64,000 bases of DNA, taken from contig NC_087064.1 in the NCBI RefSeq assembly GCF_963678635.1, positions 11,578,819-11,642,818 of the forward strand, written 5' to 3'. Source of the DNA: Symsagittifera roscoffensis. Lineage: Eukaryota; Xenacoelomorpha; Acoela; Convolutidae. This document shows, one piece after another, positions 33,524 to 46,213 of this stretch. Under the pieces are notes generated by a model. The model did not search any database, was not told the origin of the DNA, and worked only from the letters and a program-made list of their open reading frames with translations. The position numbers and the translations under genes are program-made. Each line of letters starts with the position of its first letter. Within the stretch, counting starts at the first letter, position 1.

Positions 33524-36282
33524 AGTTTTTATCTATACGTTTTCCGTCATTCATTAAAGTAACGCGGAAATCCTAATAGAAAGCTAATTTTGAATAATTG
33601 CCCTGTTTGAAAACCAGTCGCAAAGTGAAGTCGATATTGTCTTAAATTCGCCGTCAAAAAAGTTATCAAAGTTCTCTATGAATGCTTTTGCTTTATTATT
33701 TGTTGGATCTGGATGAAAAGCTGTTCAATTTGTAAAAATTTTCTCAGTATGTAAGCTAAAGGTAGACATGGGACACGTCATTAATGTTTTTTTTATTAGG
33801 AGACTTTGTTTCATTTACATATTTTCAATAGGATGCATAAAACTCTAAACCCGCATAAAACTCTTAATCGTTCCATATAGTTCAGTAGCGTTTTTAAGGG
33901 GCGGTCGAAATACCCTCACGCTTCAAAGGCTTTATATTTATTATTTATTTACGATGCCCACGTGTGTCTGGATGATCCTTAGAATTATTTTAACAGCAAC
34001 TTCGGTATCAATATTTCTTAGTTTTAAATATTTTAAAAGGTCACTCTTTTAAAATTAAAGAACCGCAATTTCTGGTCATAGTTTTCCTAATAAAGCTCAA
34101 AAACGACATTTTTTTGCGGTCAGCTGACATTCTCGACAAAATGATGTCCCTTCAATTTTTGACGAGAGCTTGCAAAATGCACTCAGTTAATGTAGAAAAG
34201 TCGATAATACTTACACTACACTGTATTCAATGAATTATAAACGTTTTTATTTGTTTGTGTAGTTTGATTTTTGTAGTTTGATTATTAGAAATGGGCTTTG
34301 GGAGCTTTTTAAGAGTTTTTTTCGGATGAAATTTTTTGGTATAAGATGGCAGTAATTGAATTCCTAGATGATAAAATTTTGAGAAAGTTCCTCCTAGACT
34401 CTTTTAGAAATTAACTAAATTAAACATAACTACTTTCAAAATTTTTCAAGTAACAGAAATAGCTTAAGTTCAAGTGCAGAACAAATAACACGTTTTGCTT
34501 AGGTTTTTGCTTATTTTTTAGCTGAGATTGTTTTTGAAATTTTCGGCATTTTAATCATTTTTTTTCAAAAGCAGCAATTTTATTTGAAAAACGAAAACAA
34601 AACAAGCCTGAAATAATGTCTGATCAGAATCAAACCAACAGAAAAACTTTGCCAATTTTCTTTCAAAATTGTAAGAAAAAATTGTTGTCTTACTCTGTCT
34701 TACCTCAGTTGCTGTCTGTCATTTTTTTGATAAACTTCTATTCTTTTAGTTTTTTTTAGTCTTAATGTGTTAAAACAGTAATTAAATATCTTTTTGTTTT
34801 TTTTTGTAGTCAATTTTTGGAAAAAAAACTTTCTTTGAATTGTTTTTTTACGTCCAGATAATACTGATACGAAAATTAGTTTTGCTTGAACATTCAAACT
34901 ATAGAATTTTTTTCGAATTAGCCAAAATATGTGCTCACTTTTTTCTGTAGAAACACTGATGTGCCTCTGGAAAATTTTTTATATAATTAATCCTGATTAT
35001 TGTTCTGGCTTGGCAAATGATAGCTCAAACAATTTAAGAAATATGCACGGATATGATATGATGACCTTCCAAATATGACTGGAGATCCGCGCAACCACCA
35101 AAGGCGGCGATCTGCGCAATTTCATTCAACACTGCTCTCCAGCGGGACAAACCGATGCTTTCTTTGAAACCTTAAATTTTTATGCTTTGCAAATGGAAAA
35201 ATCGTTACCGGTTGCTGCGCAGGAAATATAAAGATTCGTACGACAACTGGTTCAGAAAAAATTGCAGACAAAAGCTATTCAAAGCTCATTTGCAAGTCAT
35301 TTTTTGTTGTTTTATTTTCTATAGAAATTGACGATCCATAACGGAAATTTCCTCGAAGCTTTTTAACTCAAAAGAAAGCCATGGTATTGTTAGAAGACTA
35401 CAAGCAGAAGGGCGACTATGGCTTTTGTTGTTTTTCCTTCCTTGCAAAACCAAGTACACAAATGAGGTTCAGATTAAATTGACGAAAATATCACCTTTCA
35501 TTTCAGCCTTGATTTGCTAAATATTTTTTTAAAAAGTTTTAACTGAAAACACTTATTGGTCTACAAAAAAAGCATGTTTTTTGGTTGCTTTTGACAAAGT
35601 TACAAAGAAGAGTGAATTTTAAATAAAGAGTGGAATTGATTTGCTTCTCAACTCGACGTTGAACACTTTGTTTGCAGTTTTAAACAGTTTAAAAGTTGTT
35701 TTACGTTTATTGAGTGGTCATTAAGAACTTCTCAAATTGTCTGTTAGCGCTTATCTCAATACAAAAAACATTAACAGCTTTGAAATGATATTTGATTTTT
35801 TGAAATTCTTTTTTCAAATGGTATGTCAAGGGTTAAAATTCAAAATAAATTTTCACTCATATCATTTTTTGCTGTAATTTTGTACAAAAGGAAAATTTTT
35901 ACAGCGTTTTTTTTCTGCGATAAAGAAGTTTTGTCCCTAATTTCAAATACTAATCCCGCACTGGAGCTGATAGACCAAAAATAGTTCCATTAGAATGGAT
36001 GAATAATTACATTCCGAGAATTTGAAATGGATTTTACATCTATTATCTGTCATTTTTTTCAAAAACTAAATGGATTATAATCCATTCAAAATGCACTATA
36101 ATGCGTTATAATGGATTATAAACTAAATAAATTTAATGCAAATTCTTTGTAAATTTAGCATTTTGTCTTTATTTTTCCCAGCCTACTTGGTTTCTAAACC
36201 TCTCAATCTACTCACATTTCTAAAATTTTTTCAGAACGGTACCCCTCACTCAATACACACCCTTTCATTCTTAATCCTGTCA

Positions 36283-36350
36283 CTGAAAAAAAAATGTCAC
36301 CGGAGGATTGTGCTGCCCCACACATTCCTCCGGTGACAATTTTTTTTCAG
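36283..36350. repeat. 68-bp hairpin (miniature foldback)
   Basis: CTGAAAAAAAAATGTCACC plus GGAGGA on the left pairs with TCCTCCGGTGACA and TTTTTTTTCAG on the right, leaving an 18-bp loop. The CAG/CTG termini resemble hAT ends, and it abuts the degenerate hAT-like copy that begins at 36348. Confidence 0.7.
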
Positions 36351-36720
36351 GGCGGACCTAGGATTTTTAAGAAAAAAAGGAAGCGATTTTCAAAAATTTT
36401 TCGAAAATTTTGGTCGCCAACTTTTGTCGCCAACTTTGTCGCCAAGGCACTATAAAAAGCCTGTTAAAATTTTGAAAAAAACGGGCAAAAAAAGCGTTTT
36501 TAAGCGTTCCTTGGAAAATGCTGAGCAAAAAAATCGCATTTTTCGGCGCGCACTTCCTCCTCAAAATTAATAAATATTGGCGCCAAAGGCACCTCTAGAA
36601 AAGTTATAAGGTCCGTCAGACAAAAGTGGAAATTTCAAATTCGTACAATGGGCGGAACCTTTGGGTAGGCAAGGGGTCGAACCCCTGAGAGGGGTGTCCG
36701 CTCTCCTAAAAAAAACCGCT
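36348..36720. mobile_element. Degenerate hAT-like MITE
   Basis: It starts CAGGGCGGACCTAGGA and has the family interior: a GCGCGCACTTCC block, ATTGGCGCCAAAGGC, and AGAAAAGTTATAAGGTCCG, also found in the 49823 copy. It then runs into GGGTCGAACCCCTGAGAGG, which parallels the GGGATTCGACCCCCTG of the 48703 copy. Parts appear inverted or rearranged. Confidence 0.5.
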
Positions 36721-37568
36721 GGTGTGTGTGGGTAATGTGTGTGAGGGGGAGGAGCGAGGTTCGGTTGAGCGGAAATTAGGTTTTTTTTGCTCACGTTTTC
36801 TTATTTTTGAGTCAGTTTTTTTATACCATTTTGGCCAAGCCCCAAAAACGTAAGCTGAAAACTTGAAAGTTTTGGAGATTTTTGCGGTTAAGTTTTTCGG
36901 TAAAACTTACAATAACCAAACTTTATTTTTGTCCCGACGATTGGAAATGGGTAAAAACTTTGTGTTCGGGTGTATTTTAGTTTTTTTCTTTGGCCACACA
37001 AAATGAGGAGTCAATGATAATTTGATGATCTCTCGAGTGAATAAGTAATACATAAAGATAAGTTTATGTTTGTACTTAACACTCGTAGACATATTTATTA
37101 TTATTATAATAATTGGAACGGGTCGAGTAATATATCATCTGAAAGCATATTCAGTAGTGATTCGATTGATAATTATTTTTCCCTCCTTTGAAAATATTTA
37201 GTTTTAGCCAAATTTTGAACAGTAAAGTGAGCTAGTAGGTATTTTTAAAATAAACAATTTCTCTAACAAGTAAAAAATTCAGTTTTACTTCAGGAAATCT
37301 TGTTTTAAAAGCTTCATTTAGCGCGTTGTTTGTTGGCAATAAAAATTTTTTTTTAAATTACTCTGCAAACCGATTTAATCATTGCCCCAAAAAAATTAGA
37401 CGTATAGAAAAAATGATTTACTGTGACCTTGAAAAAGACGAAACAAAATTTCAAATGAAAAAAAAACTGCCAATTTTGTACTGACTGAACAGAATTGTTG
37501 AAAAACAGTGGTATTTGTATTTGATTAACCTGAGCAATCAAACAACAGAATTTTGGGGGGGTGTTTAG

Positions 37569-37745
37569 GATGTGGCGGGGGCGACATTCATGGCCGCGGG
37601 TGGCAGTGCGCCGGAGCTGTTCACCAGTCTGATCGGAATGCTCTTCTCTAATGAGGTGGACGTGGGAATTGGAACCATCATAGGCAGTGCAGTTTTCAAC
37701 GTTCTCTTCGTCATTGCAGTGTGCGCGTTCGGATCCCCCACCACC
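37569..37745 (+). CDS. Nckx: NCKX exon 2 (alpha-1 repeat)
   Basis: Fifty-nine codons in phase 0 encode residues 215-273. They begin [20 protein letters not shown] and include [20 protein letters not shown]. This is the alpha-1 repeat that, with alpha-2, forms the cation-binding site of cation/Ca2+ exchangers. Glu230 in APELF corresponds by alignment to human NCKX2 Glu188, known to be essential for transport. The acceptor is TTTAG|GAT, and the donor ACC|GTTAGT is slightly unusual but usable. All family-invariant residues I can check are present. Confidence 0.95.
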
Positions 37746-38944
37746 GTTAGTTCAATTCATTACAATAATTATTTATAATTACAATTATAATTATAATTAT
37801 TTTCAAACCAGCAATCAAGTGTGCTTGTTAGTATTCAAAAAAATCGTTGTGAAACAAGTGAGGAATTATGTTTGCGATTAATCCTAATGTTGTGATGAAC
37901 TTCTACATATTTTAAAAGAACGACGGATATATATGTTCTCTTTTCATTTTTTGATGTTTTAATTTCTATGGAAGAAGGACAAACGTCTATTTCAATCGAG
38001 GACTGAGCTCTTGTGAACTCGGCTTTTCTTATATCAATTGAAATCTGGACTGATGGGTTGTACTTTCAAAGGTTGTACTTTTTTGGTTGTCCCTAAGTTA
38101 GCCAAATAGATGTTTTCAGTGCTTGGAGGAAAACGGAGGCCAGTCTGCAAATTACATAATAACAAAATTTCGACAAAAATGAAAGTCTCCCTTCTTTAAA
38201 TATCTGTATCCTGGGTATATTGAATCATGGTGAAATGAGAAAAAGAAGGACTGAAGGTGGGTTTTGAAAATTTGAACTTGTTTCGCGATAGAAATTTTAC
38301 AACTCAACTTCTTAAATTAGCCAAAATTTCTGTCAGTGCTAATTGGATTCCTTTTATTCCAAGATCAAAATTCGGTTGAATGGCTCGAACAATAATGATC
38401 TCACAAAATTTTACTTGCAAACTGAAGCTAGTTAGCTGAGAAATTGGCACGATTGCAACTATAGGTATTCAGGCATATATATATTTGAAAGAATTAGACG
38501 AAGACACGTCAAACTAAAAATGACATACGCCTTGTCAAGCCAGAGGTTATAATTCAATTTTTGGGTTGCAATTCTGATCGAATCCCAACCCATTTCCAGA
38601 GACTGATATAAACTCATATAAACACACCTGGTTTCGAGATTAAACTCAACATACTTCCCAAGTGGGTTAATTCCCTCGCAGATTAACTGGGACGTTTTAT
38701 AAACACAACTGTGCTGCTTTCTTGTGTAAACCCTCTGAAATTTGAAATACTTGTCAAGCAACTAATGGATTCTGTGTTGGTTATAATGCTCTGTTAATAT
38801 GCCCGGCGTCAAAATTAAAGGTCGACTCACTACATAGTCAAAAATACGTTGGCATTTTCTAAATACTCTGAAGTCGAGACTTACATTTGTTTTTTTTTCA
38901 CTCCATTACACTTTATAAAAGTCATTTTTCTGGCCAATAAACTA

Positions 38945-39673
38945 CAGTGCTGATTTAAATTAACCGGACAAAACGCTTCAAACTTGAAATTTAAAACGCG
39001 TTTTTCTCAAAATGGGTTGAGTTTAGGTGAAAATTTATGAAGACAATACTTGCTTAAAGTTTTAGCAGAATTAATATGGTATAATTTGAGTTGCGAAATT
39101 CGGGCCCAAAGTTTTACCCCAAAAATTGGTCATTTTGGTTTTTCTTAGTTAATCAAAAATTACGCCAAAAATACCCAGTCGATCACAGACATAATTATAT
39201 CAAAGTGAGCCCCTTACGTATTTCAACAAATTTTAAGAAGGGTATATTCTCTAAAACATTGTATGAGTTAATTTATTTTTGTTTGATAGACAAAAAAGGT
39301 CATTTTTACTATATAAAATACCAACTTTTTATTTAAAAACAATTTTTAAACAATATGCAATTTTTTTGGAGAAAATACCCTTCTTAAAGTTTGTTGAGCT
39401 ACGTAAGGGTCTCACTTTGATATAATTATGTCTGTGATCGACTGGGTGTTTTTGGCTTAATTTTTGATTAACTATGAAAAACCATAATGATCCATTTTTG
39501 GGTTAAAACTTTGGTCCCGAATATCGCAACACAAATTACACATTAATTCTGCTAAAATTTTAAGCAATTTTTGTCATCATAAGTTTTCACCTAAACTCAA
39601 CCCAATTTGAGAAAAATGCGTTTTAAATTTCAAGTTTAACGCGTTTTTGTCCGGTTAATTTAAATCAGCACTG
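38945..39673. mobile_element. Tc1/mariner-type MITE with long inverted arms (copy 2)
   Basis: The ends CAGTGCTGATTTAAATTAAC and the inverted complement are flanked by TA (38943-38944; 39674-39675). It is 729 bp against 733 bp for the copy at 14590, with the same interior organisation but clearly diverged sequence, so the family was active over a period. No transposase. Confidence 0.85.
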
Positions 39674-42600
39674 TACTATCAAATAAAAGAATCAGGTTGT
39701 GGAGAGTACCCAATTTTGCTTGGAAAAAAACTAATCGGAGTTTAAAGATCCGCGTTACTTCGTGGTGGAAGTAAACAGTTAGTAGCCTGCCGAGAAAAGG
39801 GCGGGATCAGGGGCAGGGGAGGGGCGACTGCCTTACCTCCTCCTAAATTACGCTTGCCAATTTTTTCCAAATGGTCTTCCTTTGGTATAATTTTCCAAGA
39901 ACCAGTTTTGTCTGGCCAACATCAAAATTTTTCTGAAGGCGCCTTGAGCAGCAATATAATCAAATTTAAAAGGGAGCAATATAATTAAATTTATTTTTTT
40001 TTCAAACATTTCAGCTCGGCAAATCAAATTGGTCGACCTAAAAAAATGGTCAACAAAGATTATTTTGAACCCCCCCCCCTACAAAAAAATTCTGCGCACG
40101 CCACTGATCACAGTTGAATTGCTGAAACTATACACAATTTGGCTAAATACGCAATTTTCAGCCCTCTGAATTTTATCAAAAATATTGCAGCTTAGTTTTT
40201 TTTTTTAGAACTCAAGTATTCAAAATTTTTAGCGAGGTTAAAAAAATTCTGGCAAAAACTACTATTTTGATTGCCAAATTTGATCTGAATGGTTGCACCG
40301 CCTGAAGCACAAATATTTTGTCACTTTCTTCAGCGATGAGCCGAAAGTTTATGTCCTTAAAATTTTAACGCTTCTTTTCTCAAATTTGCCAACTTTTTCT
40401 CAAGTCGGTTAAAATTCAGGTTGAAATACAATGCAATTAAATCCTGTCGAAATATGATTTTACCGCGTTTTTATGAGTCTTCTACCTTAATCTAGATCTC
40501 ATAACAGCTCGGGTTGACCTCCATACACTGAAAATGCTTATCATACAATTCCATACAACAAAAATCATTATCATACAATTCCATACATCAAGTGTATGGA
40601 GAAAATGCTTGTCATACAATTTTCATACATTTTCGAAAAACAATAGAAAAAAAAACCATTTCTGCGGCTTTTTGAGAAAAACTGAACAGACTGGTGACAA
40701 AAAAAAACTGATGTTAAATTTTTTTTGAAAAAAATGCTTGCCATACAATTTCCATTTACGACACAAAAACTTTGAAAACTTCCCCATAAATTTTTTTTGT
40801 TATTTTTCAATTGCAAATCGAATTTTGTGCGCAAACAGACGTTTCCGAAAAAAAATTTTTTGCATGCAAAATTTAAATTTTTGTGTGCATAACGTGTTCC
40901 TACGATAATATTGGCTTTTTTCTTTTCACTTAAACTTTTTTTTTCAAAAACGCTGAAAATTCCTATTTCTTTTGTATGGCGTGTTTGTATGTATGCCTTG
41001 ATCAATGTCTGTTAATTTGAAAATTCACAAATTTAAAATAATCATCATAGAAAAATTTTGCCAAAAATTAAAAGTTTGTTACTTTTGTTATATCATTTGT
41101 GAAAGACAGCTCGAAGACAATTCAGGTCGTTTTCTATGCATTGTAAATGCTAGACCGTCCAAACTTTGGTGCTTTGTGTATCCAAGGTCTTTGCCACTTG
41201 TGTTCGGTTGCAAACACAACCGAAAATTTGTCAGAAAATAAATTTACGAACAAAAAACAACTTTTTGGTTTATGGAAAAAATACGTATCATACAATTTCC
41301 ATTTATGGGAAAATGCTTATCATAGAGTTTCCATACAATTTTTTGTACGTATGGAGTTGTATGAAATTGTATGAAAAGAAGTTTCCCATTTATGAGAATT
41401 GTATGATAAGGGATTTTAAGTCTACCCGGGAGAATGAACAACAGCGCAAAAGCTAAGCAGATGGTCAAGTCTCATTTCTACCAACGTTCTTTTGTACCAA
41501 AAAGAACAATTGGTCCCATTTGTACCAAATTTGTTCAGCTTGATTTCTGATTGATCGAATTATGATAGGACGAGTTAATTAGTTAGTTCACTGTTATTCA
41601 AACAGCAGAAAAAAAACAGCAGAATAGTGACCGCCGCAGTTGCGTCAACATGTTGCTAGCTTGCCAATAGACGGTCGGAATCTGTACAAAAATTAGAGCC
41701 GATTATCGCCGCGAAGTGGAGACCCCAACGGTAACCTTTAATTAAAAACCTTAAAAAGTCGGCTTAGTAGTCTTTGTTCAAATGAATTTCTTTGGAACTA
41801 ACGCAATTGATTTTTGCTTTGGTTCAAATGGGACTGATTTTTCTTTATGGTACTTGTGAATAACCAACCAGCAGATAAACAGCCGTTTGTCAACTGAATT
41901 AATAAAAATCAAAAATAACACGAGATTGTTTTTGTTCGTTCACCGCCAAAACATTGGCAAATTCATTTCAGTTTTTTTTTTGAATTTTAAAAACATTCAA
42001 ATCTTTTTGATCTGAGCGGGTGTTTCAGTGTTGTTTGCCCATTAAATTAGGCATAAGTAGTACAAGTCACAAAAACAGGCAAATTGTAAGAAATCGGCGC
42101 ATTTTTAAGCGTTCTTGATTTCTATCAAAAAAAATTACCAAATACAAAAGCGTGCGCTAACTTTTTGGTTTTTTTTGCGAGGTTAGGTTTTATTATATAT
42201 CACTTATTCATGAAATCTCTTTCTCTAGGTTAACGGACAATAGTTTCATATTTGGATGAATGGTAAGTTCGAAAAGAAAAAATTGTGATGAGCCGATGAA
42301 TACTTAAGACTCCGATATAGGTCGCGATTTTTTTTTCAGAAACTTTGATAAAAGTTAATTTTTAAAGGACAAACAGGAGTGTTTGTTTCAAAGTAAAAAT
42401 TATTTGAATTGCTGCTTACGCGTTTATAGCACAAAAATACGCGTTAATAGCATGAAATTGCCACTAACGCGCTTAAGGCTCGTTCCACCCATCCTAATCT
42501 AGTAAGGCAAATTTTAAAGCCCCATAACCTCACGAAAATTTGAGGCCCAGACATTAACTTTTTTTAGATGGTATAAAAATTCCCGTCAGAAAAGACTTGT

Positions 42601-42904
42601 CAAAAGCCAAATATTGTCCGAGAAAAACAACTGAGCACAAATCTTCCATCCTTTTTCAATAATGAAAACATTTGAGGCCCACTTTCAGCAAAGGAGCGAA
42701 CCAACAAATTAATTGTTCCATTTTTTCCGAGGACGGCTGATGTGTCCTTGGTAACGAATTTTGATATGCATTTTCATTTGATTTTCTGGAAAATGTTAAG
42801 CCTTCATCAAGCAGTTCTGCGGAAGACTGGTAGGCCTTCGGGTACTAAATACGTTAAGACATGCTGATGCCTTGGTTTATTTTCAACGCTCTTGTTAAAA
42901 CTCG

Positions 42905-43420
42905 ATGAACATAGTGAAGACTTTCATACATATCGTGATGACTTTTCCTTCCTTTTTTTTCAGGAAAACTCGCAACATTATTCACGCTATGTTTCAATTT
43001 GTGGCGGCTTAACTTTTAAGTTCATCTTTAAGTTCTGTTGTTCATTTTTTGTTAAAAGGTAGGTCAACTACACTGTGGAACAACAAAAATGTAAGGTCAC
43101 TAAAATGTGATTGACTTCTAGTTTCAAAAGGGGTTTTTTAATTTCAGATTGACCAGCGGAATTAAAATTTCACATTTTGATCCAATTTCTTTGAACTGAG
43201 TTAATTTTTTCAAAAAATGTCAATCATAAAACGTTGTTTGAAGCTCAAAGAGGTTTAAGACAAAGGTGTTTTTACTTTGAAGTTCAAAATATGAATTTCT
43301 TTTTCAAAAAAAAGTCAACATTTTTTCTGTTAGCTTGCGTTCATCGACTTATTTTAATTGTCTGTTATATAAGTTTTTTGTTTCTTAGGCATTTTAATTT
43401 TTCTCCAATCGATTTCTAGC
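42905..43420 (+). repeat. Dispersed repeat family 3, copy b
   Basis: Same ordered blocks as copy a: GTGAAGACTTTCATA, TTTTTTTTCAGGAAAACTC, GACTTCTAGTTTCAAAAGG, ATTTCAGATTGACCAGCGG, and TTGCGTTCATCGACTT near the end. A fragment of its first block also lies at about 42285-42350. Confidence 0.5.
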
Positions 43421-43643
43421 TACTAAACTTCTTCACTTGAGTTTCTTATCTTCTGTGGGGAAGCAAAAAATAAAATTCAACTTCAAGTTTAGCTTGATAA
43501 GAATTAAAATTGAACTTTGTTAGAGAAAATTTTCTAATTAACAGGCAGTCAGAAATTACAGATATTGAACTAAAACTAGTTTTCAGGTTGTTCTGTTTTT
43601 TGAAGAATAAGACGGAATATTTCTACTGTTTTTTGAAGAATAA

Positions 43644-44545
43644 GACGGAATATTTCTACTTAAATTGCGCTGTATTTTCATCGAAAACCTGGATGTTTAA
43701 CCAACACTTTTTGTAGGATTTTTGTACTATCTGAACAACATCGATGCCCTGAACTCAAAATTTGATCAATTTTTACCTGCTTTTTGGTAAAATTCTGGGT
43801 TTTAAAATGTAGAATTCACCCCAATAAATTGATTCATCCCTGATTGACCAAAAATGCTATTCATACACTTTTCATACAATTCCATAAGTACAGAAAGTTG
43901 CATGAAACGTCTATGATTAGTGATTTTTCATATATGCCTTAAGATTCTAGTTTTCCTTAAGCCAAAAAAATTATTTATTTGAAAATTCGTAACCGAACAC
44001 AAGTGACAAAAACCATGGTTTACCCAAAACTAGAATCACCAAAGGTTTGACCATCATGAATCACCAAAGGTTTGACCATCGGCATTGGAAACGACTTGAA
44101 TTGTATAAGACTTTTCTTACTCAGATGATATACTGAAAGTCTTACTCAGCATCCTACTTTTAAATGTTGACAAAAATTTCCAAAGAGGATTATTTTGAGA
44201 ATTTGAATTTGAAAATTTTCAGACATTGATCAAGGCAGGCCAAAACATGCCACACAAGAGACATAGGAGTTTTGAGAGTTTTTCAAGAAAGTTATTTAGA
44301 GAAACGGAAAAAAATCTAATTTTTGTGTCTCCAGGACTACGTTATGCATAAAAATAATTAAATTTTGGATACGAAAAAATGTTTTGGTAAAAAATTAGTT
44401 TCAGTACAAAACCATGGTTTACTGAAACTGACGGAATATTTCTACTTAAATTGCGCTGTATTTTCATCGAAAACCTGGATGTTTAACCAACACTTTTTGT
44501 AGGATTTTTTGTACTATCTGAACAACATCGATGCCCTGAACTCAA
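43644..44545 (+). repeat. Direct duplication of a ~115-bp segment
   Basis: The segments 43644-43758 and 44429-44545 are nearly identical (GACGGAATATTTCTACTTAA through GATGCCCTGAACTCAA). Just before the first copy a ~34-bp unit containing TTTTGAAGAATAAGACGG is itself tandemly doubled. It lies within the right part of the large inverted-repeat structure. Confidence 0.75.
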
Positions 44546-45841
44546 CAGCCCTTTTTTTTGCTGTTGAAAAAAAAAACAAACAACGTTTTTGGGAAAATTT
44601 CAAAATTTTTTCAAATTTTTTTGTTGTGGACATCAAAACACGCTAGTCATACGAATTATGTAAATGGAAATTGTATGATCAATTTTTTTCGACGCAAATT
44701 TTTTTTTATTCACTGACGTTTATGCCAAAAAAAGAAAAAAAGTTCTTTGCAAGTTCGATGACACCATTTTAGCAAAATGTATGAAATTTGTATGAGTAGT
44801 ATTTTTTCATAAACTTATTTTATGGAATTGTGTGAGTAGCATTTTCGGTCTACGGTGGTCAACCTGGGAAATTAATTAACAAACTTGATGCCTTAGTTTT
44901 CCCATTTTTTTCGTGTAATTGCGTTTTGATTAAATTACATTTTTTCCATGTTGCTCGTGAAAGTGCGTGGAAGTTGGAAAAAACTAAAGCTAAATTACAT
45001 TGGCAAACTTCAATTTAAATCCGTTTGAAAAAATTAAACACCAAAAAGTTTTCACCGACACGTTACAAATGAAATGGTCGGATCGCTCATTGTTTGTTTT
45101 CACTCATTGTTTTGCAAGAGAGAAAATTTTCAGCTGAAGTTTTTTTTGCGTATCAAAGCAAAGTCCATTTTTTTTTATTTTGCCCGTAAAATTGGGCAAA
45201 TCTGTAAATTTTCAATCACTGTCAAAATTTATTGATTGATTGATGACTTGGCTTGTTTTGCTTGAATAATCGCATCCCCCTTTTTCAGCTGGAGATAATC
45301 TCTCGACATCCTTTTTTGGGCTTTTCTATCTCTAAATAAAAACCAAGATAATTCAATGTTTTTGTTCCAATAATTACTTTTGATTTTTCCTTGAGAATTC
45401 ATCCGGAGGAAATTTTTTTTTGGTTATCAAAATGAGTTTCGGGTCAAGTTTCAATGCTTTTATCCTTTTTTTAAAATTCTGTTGAATGCTCGAAAAATTC
45501 CAAATGGCTTGACCAGCGAACACTTATTGCAATAATGTTGAACTTGAACCACCTTTTGAAATCTAATTCCCATTTTGAGGTGAATATCATCGTCTGTGGT
45601 TTGTTTTAATTTACTTTTTGGTCTGATGTGAATAATACAATGAATGACGTCAGTTGGTTGCTTTAATTGTTTTTGTGGGCGAAAAAGCAGCAAAAGGAAA
45701 TAAATTTGCCCTTTATCTTATGACTTGTGATCCAATAAAATTGGAGCCAACTTCACCTCCAAAAATAGCTTGTTTATGGAGAAAAAGTTAACGCAAAATA
45801 TTCTCAAACAAAATAATAGATGTTCCATTCACAAAAAGTTG

Positions 45842-46174
45842 TCCGAAAAAAACCGCAAATCACATACGTTATGAGAATCCAAATTGCGATCGATGAAAAA
45901 TTTTGTTTCAGATCCTAGAAAACAACAAACCCTGAGTTATTTGAAATACTCAAAAAAAAAACACTAAAAAAACTCAAAATACTCAAAAAAAGTAATCTGA
46001 CAGTGAGTAATTTTTTTGAGTATTTTGAGTTTTTTGAGTGTTTTTTTTTAATTTTTCAACTAGCTCAGGGTTTGTTGTTTTCTGGGATCTGAAACAGAGT
46101 TTTTCATCAATCGCAATTTGGATTCTCATAACGCAATTTGGATTCTCGACGTATGTGATTTGCGGTTTTTTCGG
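45842..46174. repeat. ~330-bp palindrome adjacent to the exon 3 acceptor
   Basis: The left arm TCCGAAAAAAACCGCAAATC ... GATCCTAGAAAACAACAAAC is matched inverted by GTTTGTTGTTTTCTGGGATC ... GATTTGCGGTTTTTTCGG. The arms are about 150 bp each with an A-rich/T-rich core (AAAATACTCAAAAAAAGTAA / GAGTATTTTGAG). The right arm has a small extra duplication of CGCAATTTGGATTCTC. It ends 39 bp before exon 3. A foldback MITE is likely. Confidence 0.75.
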
Positions 46175-46213
46175 CTAAGTGGTGTTGTTAGGTTAATTGA
46201 GTCGATGTTTCAG

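Larger units (their letters stand above)
32836..37568 (+). other. NCKX intron 1
   Basis: 4,733 bp, donor gtcagt, acceptor tttag. It holds poly-C/G tracts (about 32886, 33500), a GTTAAC foldback (33462-33523), a TTATAATG-rich patch (about 36065-36125), a 68-bp perfect-stem hairpin (36283-36350), a degenerate hAT-like MITE (about 36345-36720) and a family 2 left end (about 36930-37050). No coding sequence. Confidence 0.8.
40511..44867. mobile_element. Large (~4.36 kb) inverted-repeat element or nested foldback complex
   Basis: The left terminus GGGTTGACCTCCATACACTG plus AAAATGCT is matched, inverted, by the right terminus AGCATTTTCGG plus TACGGTGGTCAACC. Further inward, inverted matches recur in order: CTTGATCAATGTCTG (about 40998) with CAGACATTGATCAAG (about 44220), and CACTTGTGTTCGGTTGC (about 41197) with AACCGAACACAAGTG (about 43991). 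Many copies of a TCATACAATTTCCAT motif sit in both arms. The left arm alone (40530-41418) is itself a poorer palindrome. The centre holds unrelated repeats. No transposase was found and the target duplication is unclear. Confidence 0.5.
37746..46213 (+). other. NCKX intron 2
   Basis: About 8.5 kb. It holds a TTATAA microsatellite (37766-37800), a Tc1-type MITE (38945-39673), hAT-like and family 1 debris (39.8-40.35 kb and 42.41-42.73 kb), a large inverted-repeat structure (40.5-44.87 kb), a family 3 repeat (42.9-43.4 kb) and a palindrome just before the acceptor (45842-46174). No exon was found inside. Confidence 0.75.

Noticed and set aside
46118-46213. Longer exon 3 start (open frame from 46118 or acceptor at GTTGTTAG near 46190)
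   Set aside because: The upstream part lies in the palindrome, and using it adds residues or breaks phase. The TTTCAG at 46213 gives a gap-free family alignment.
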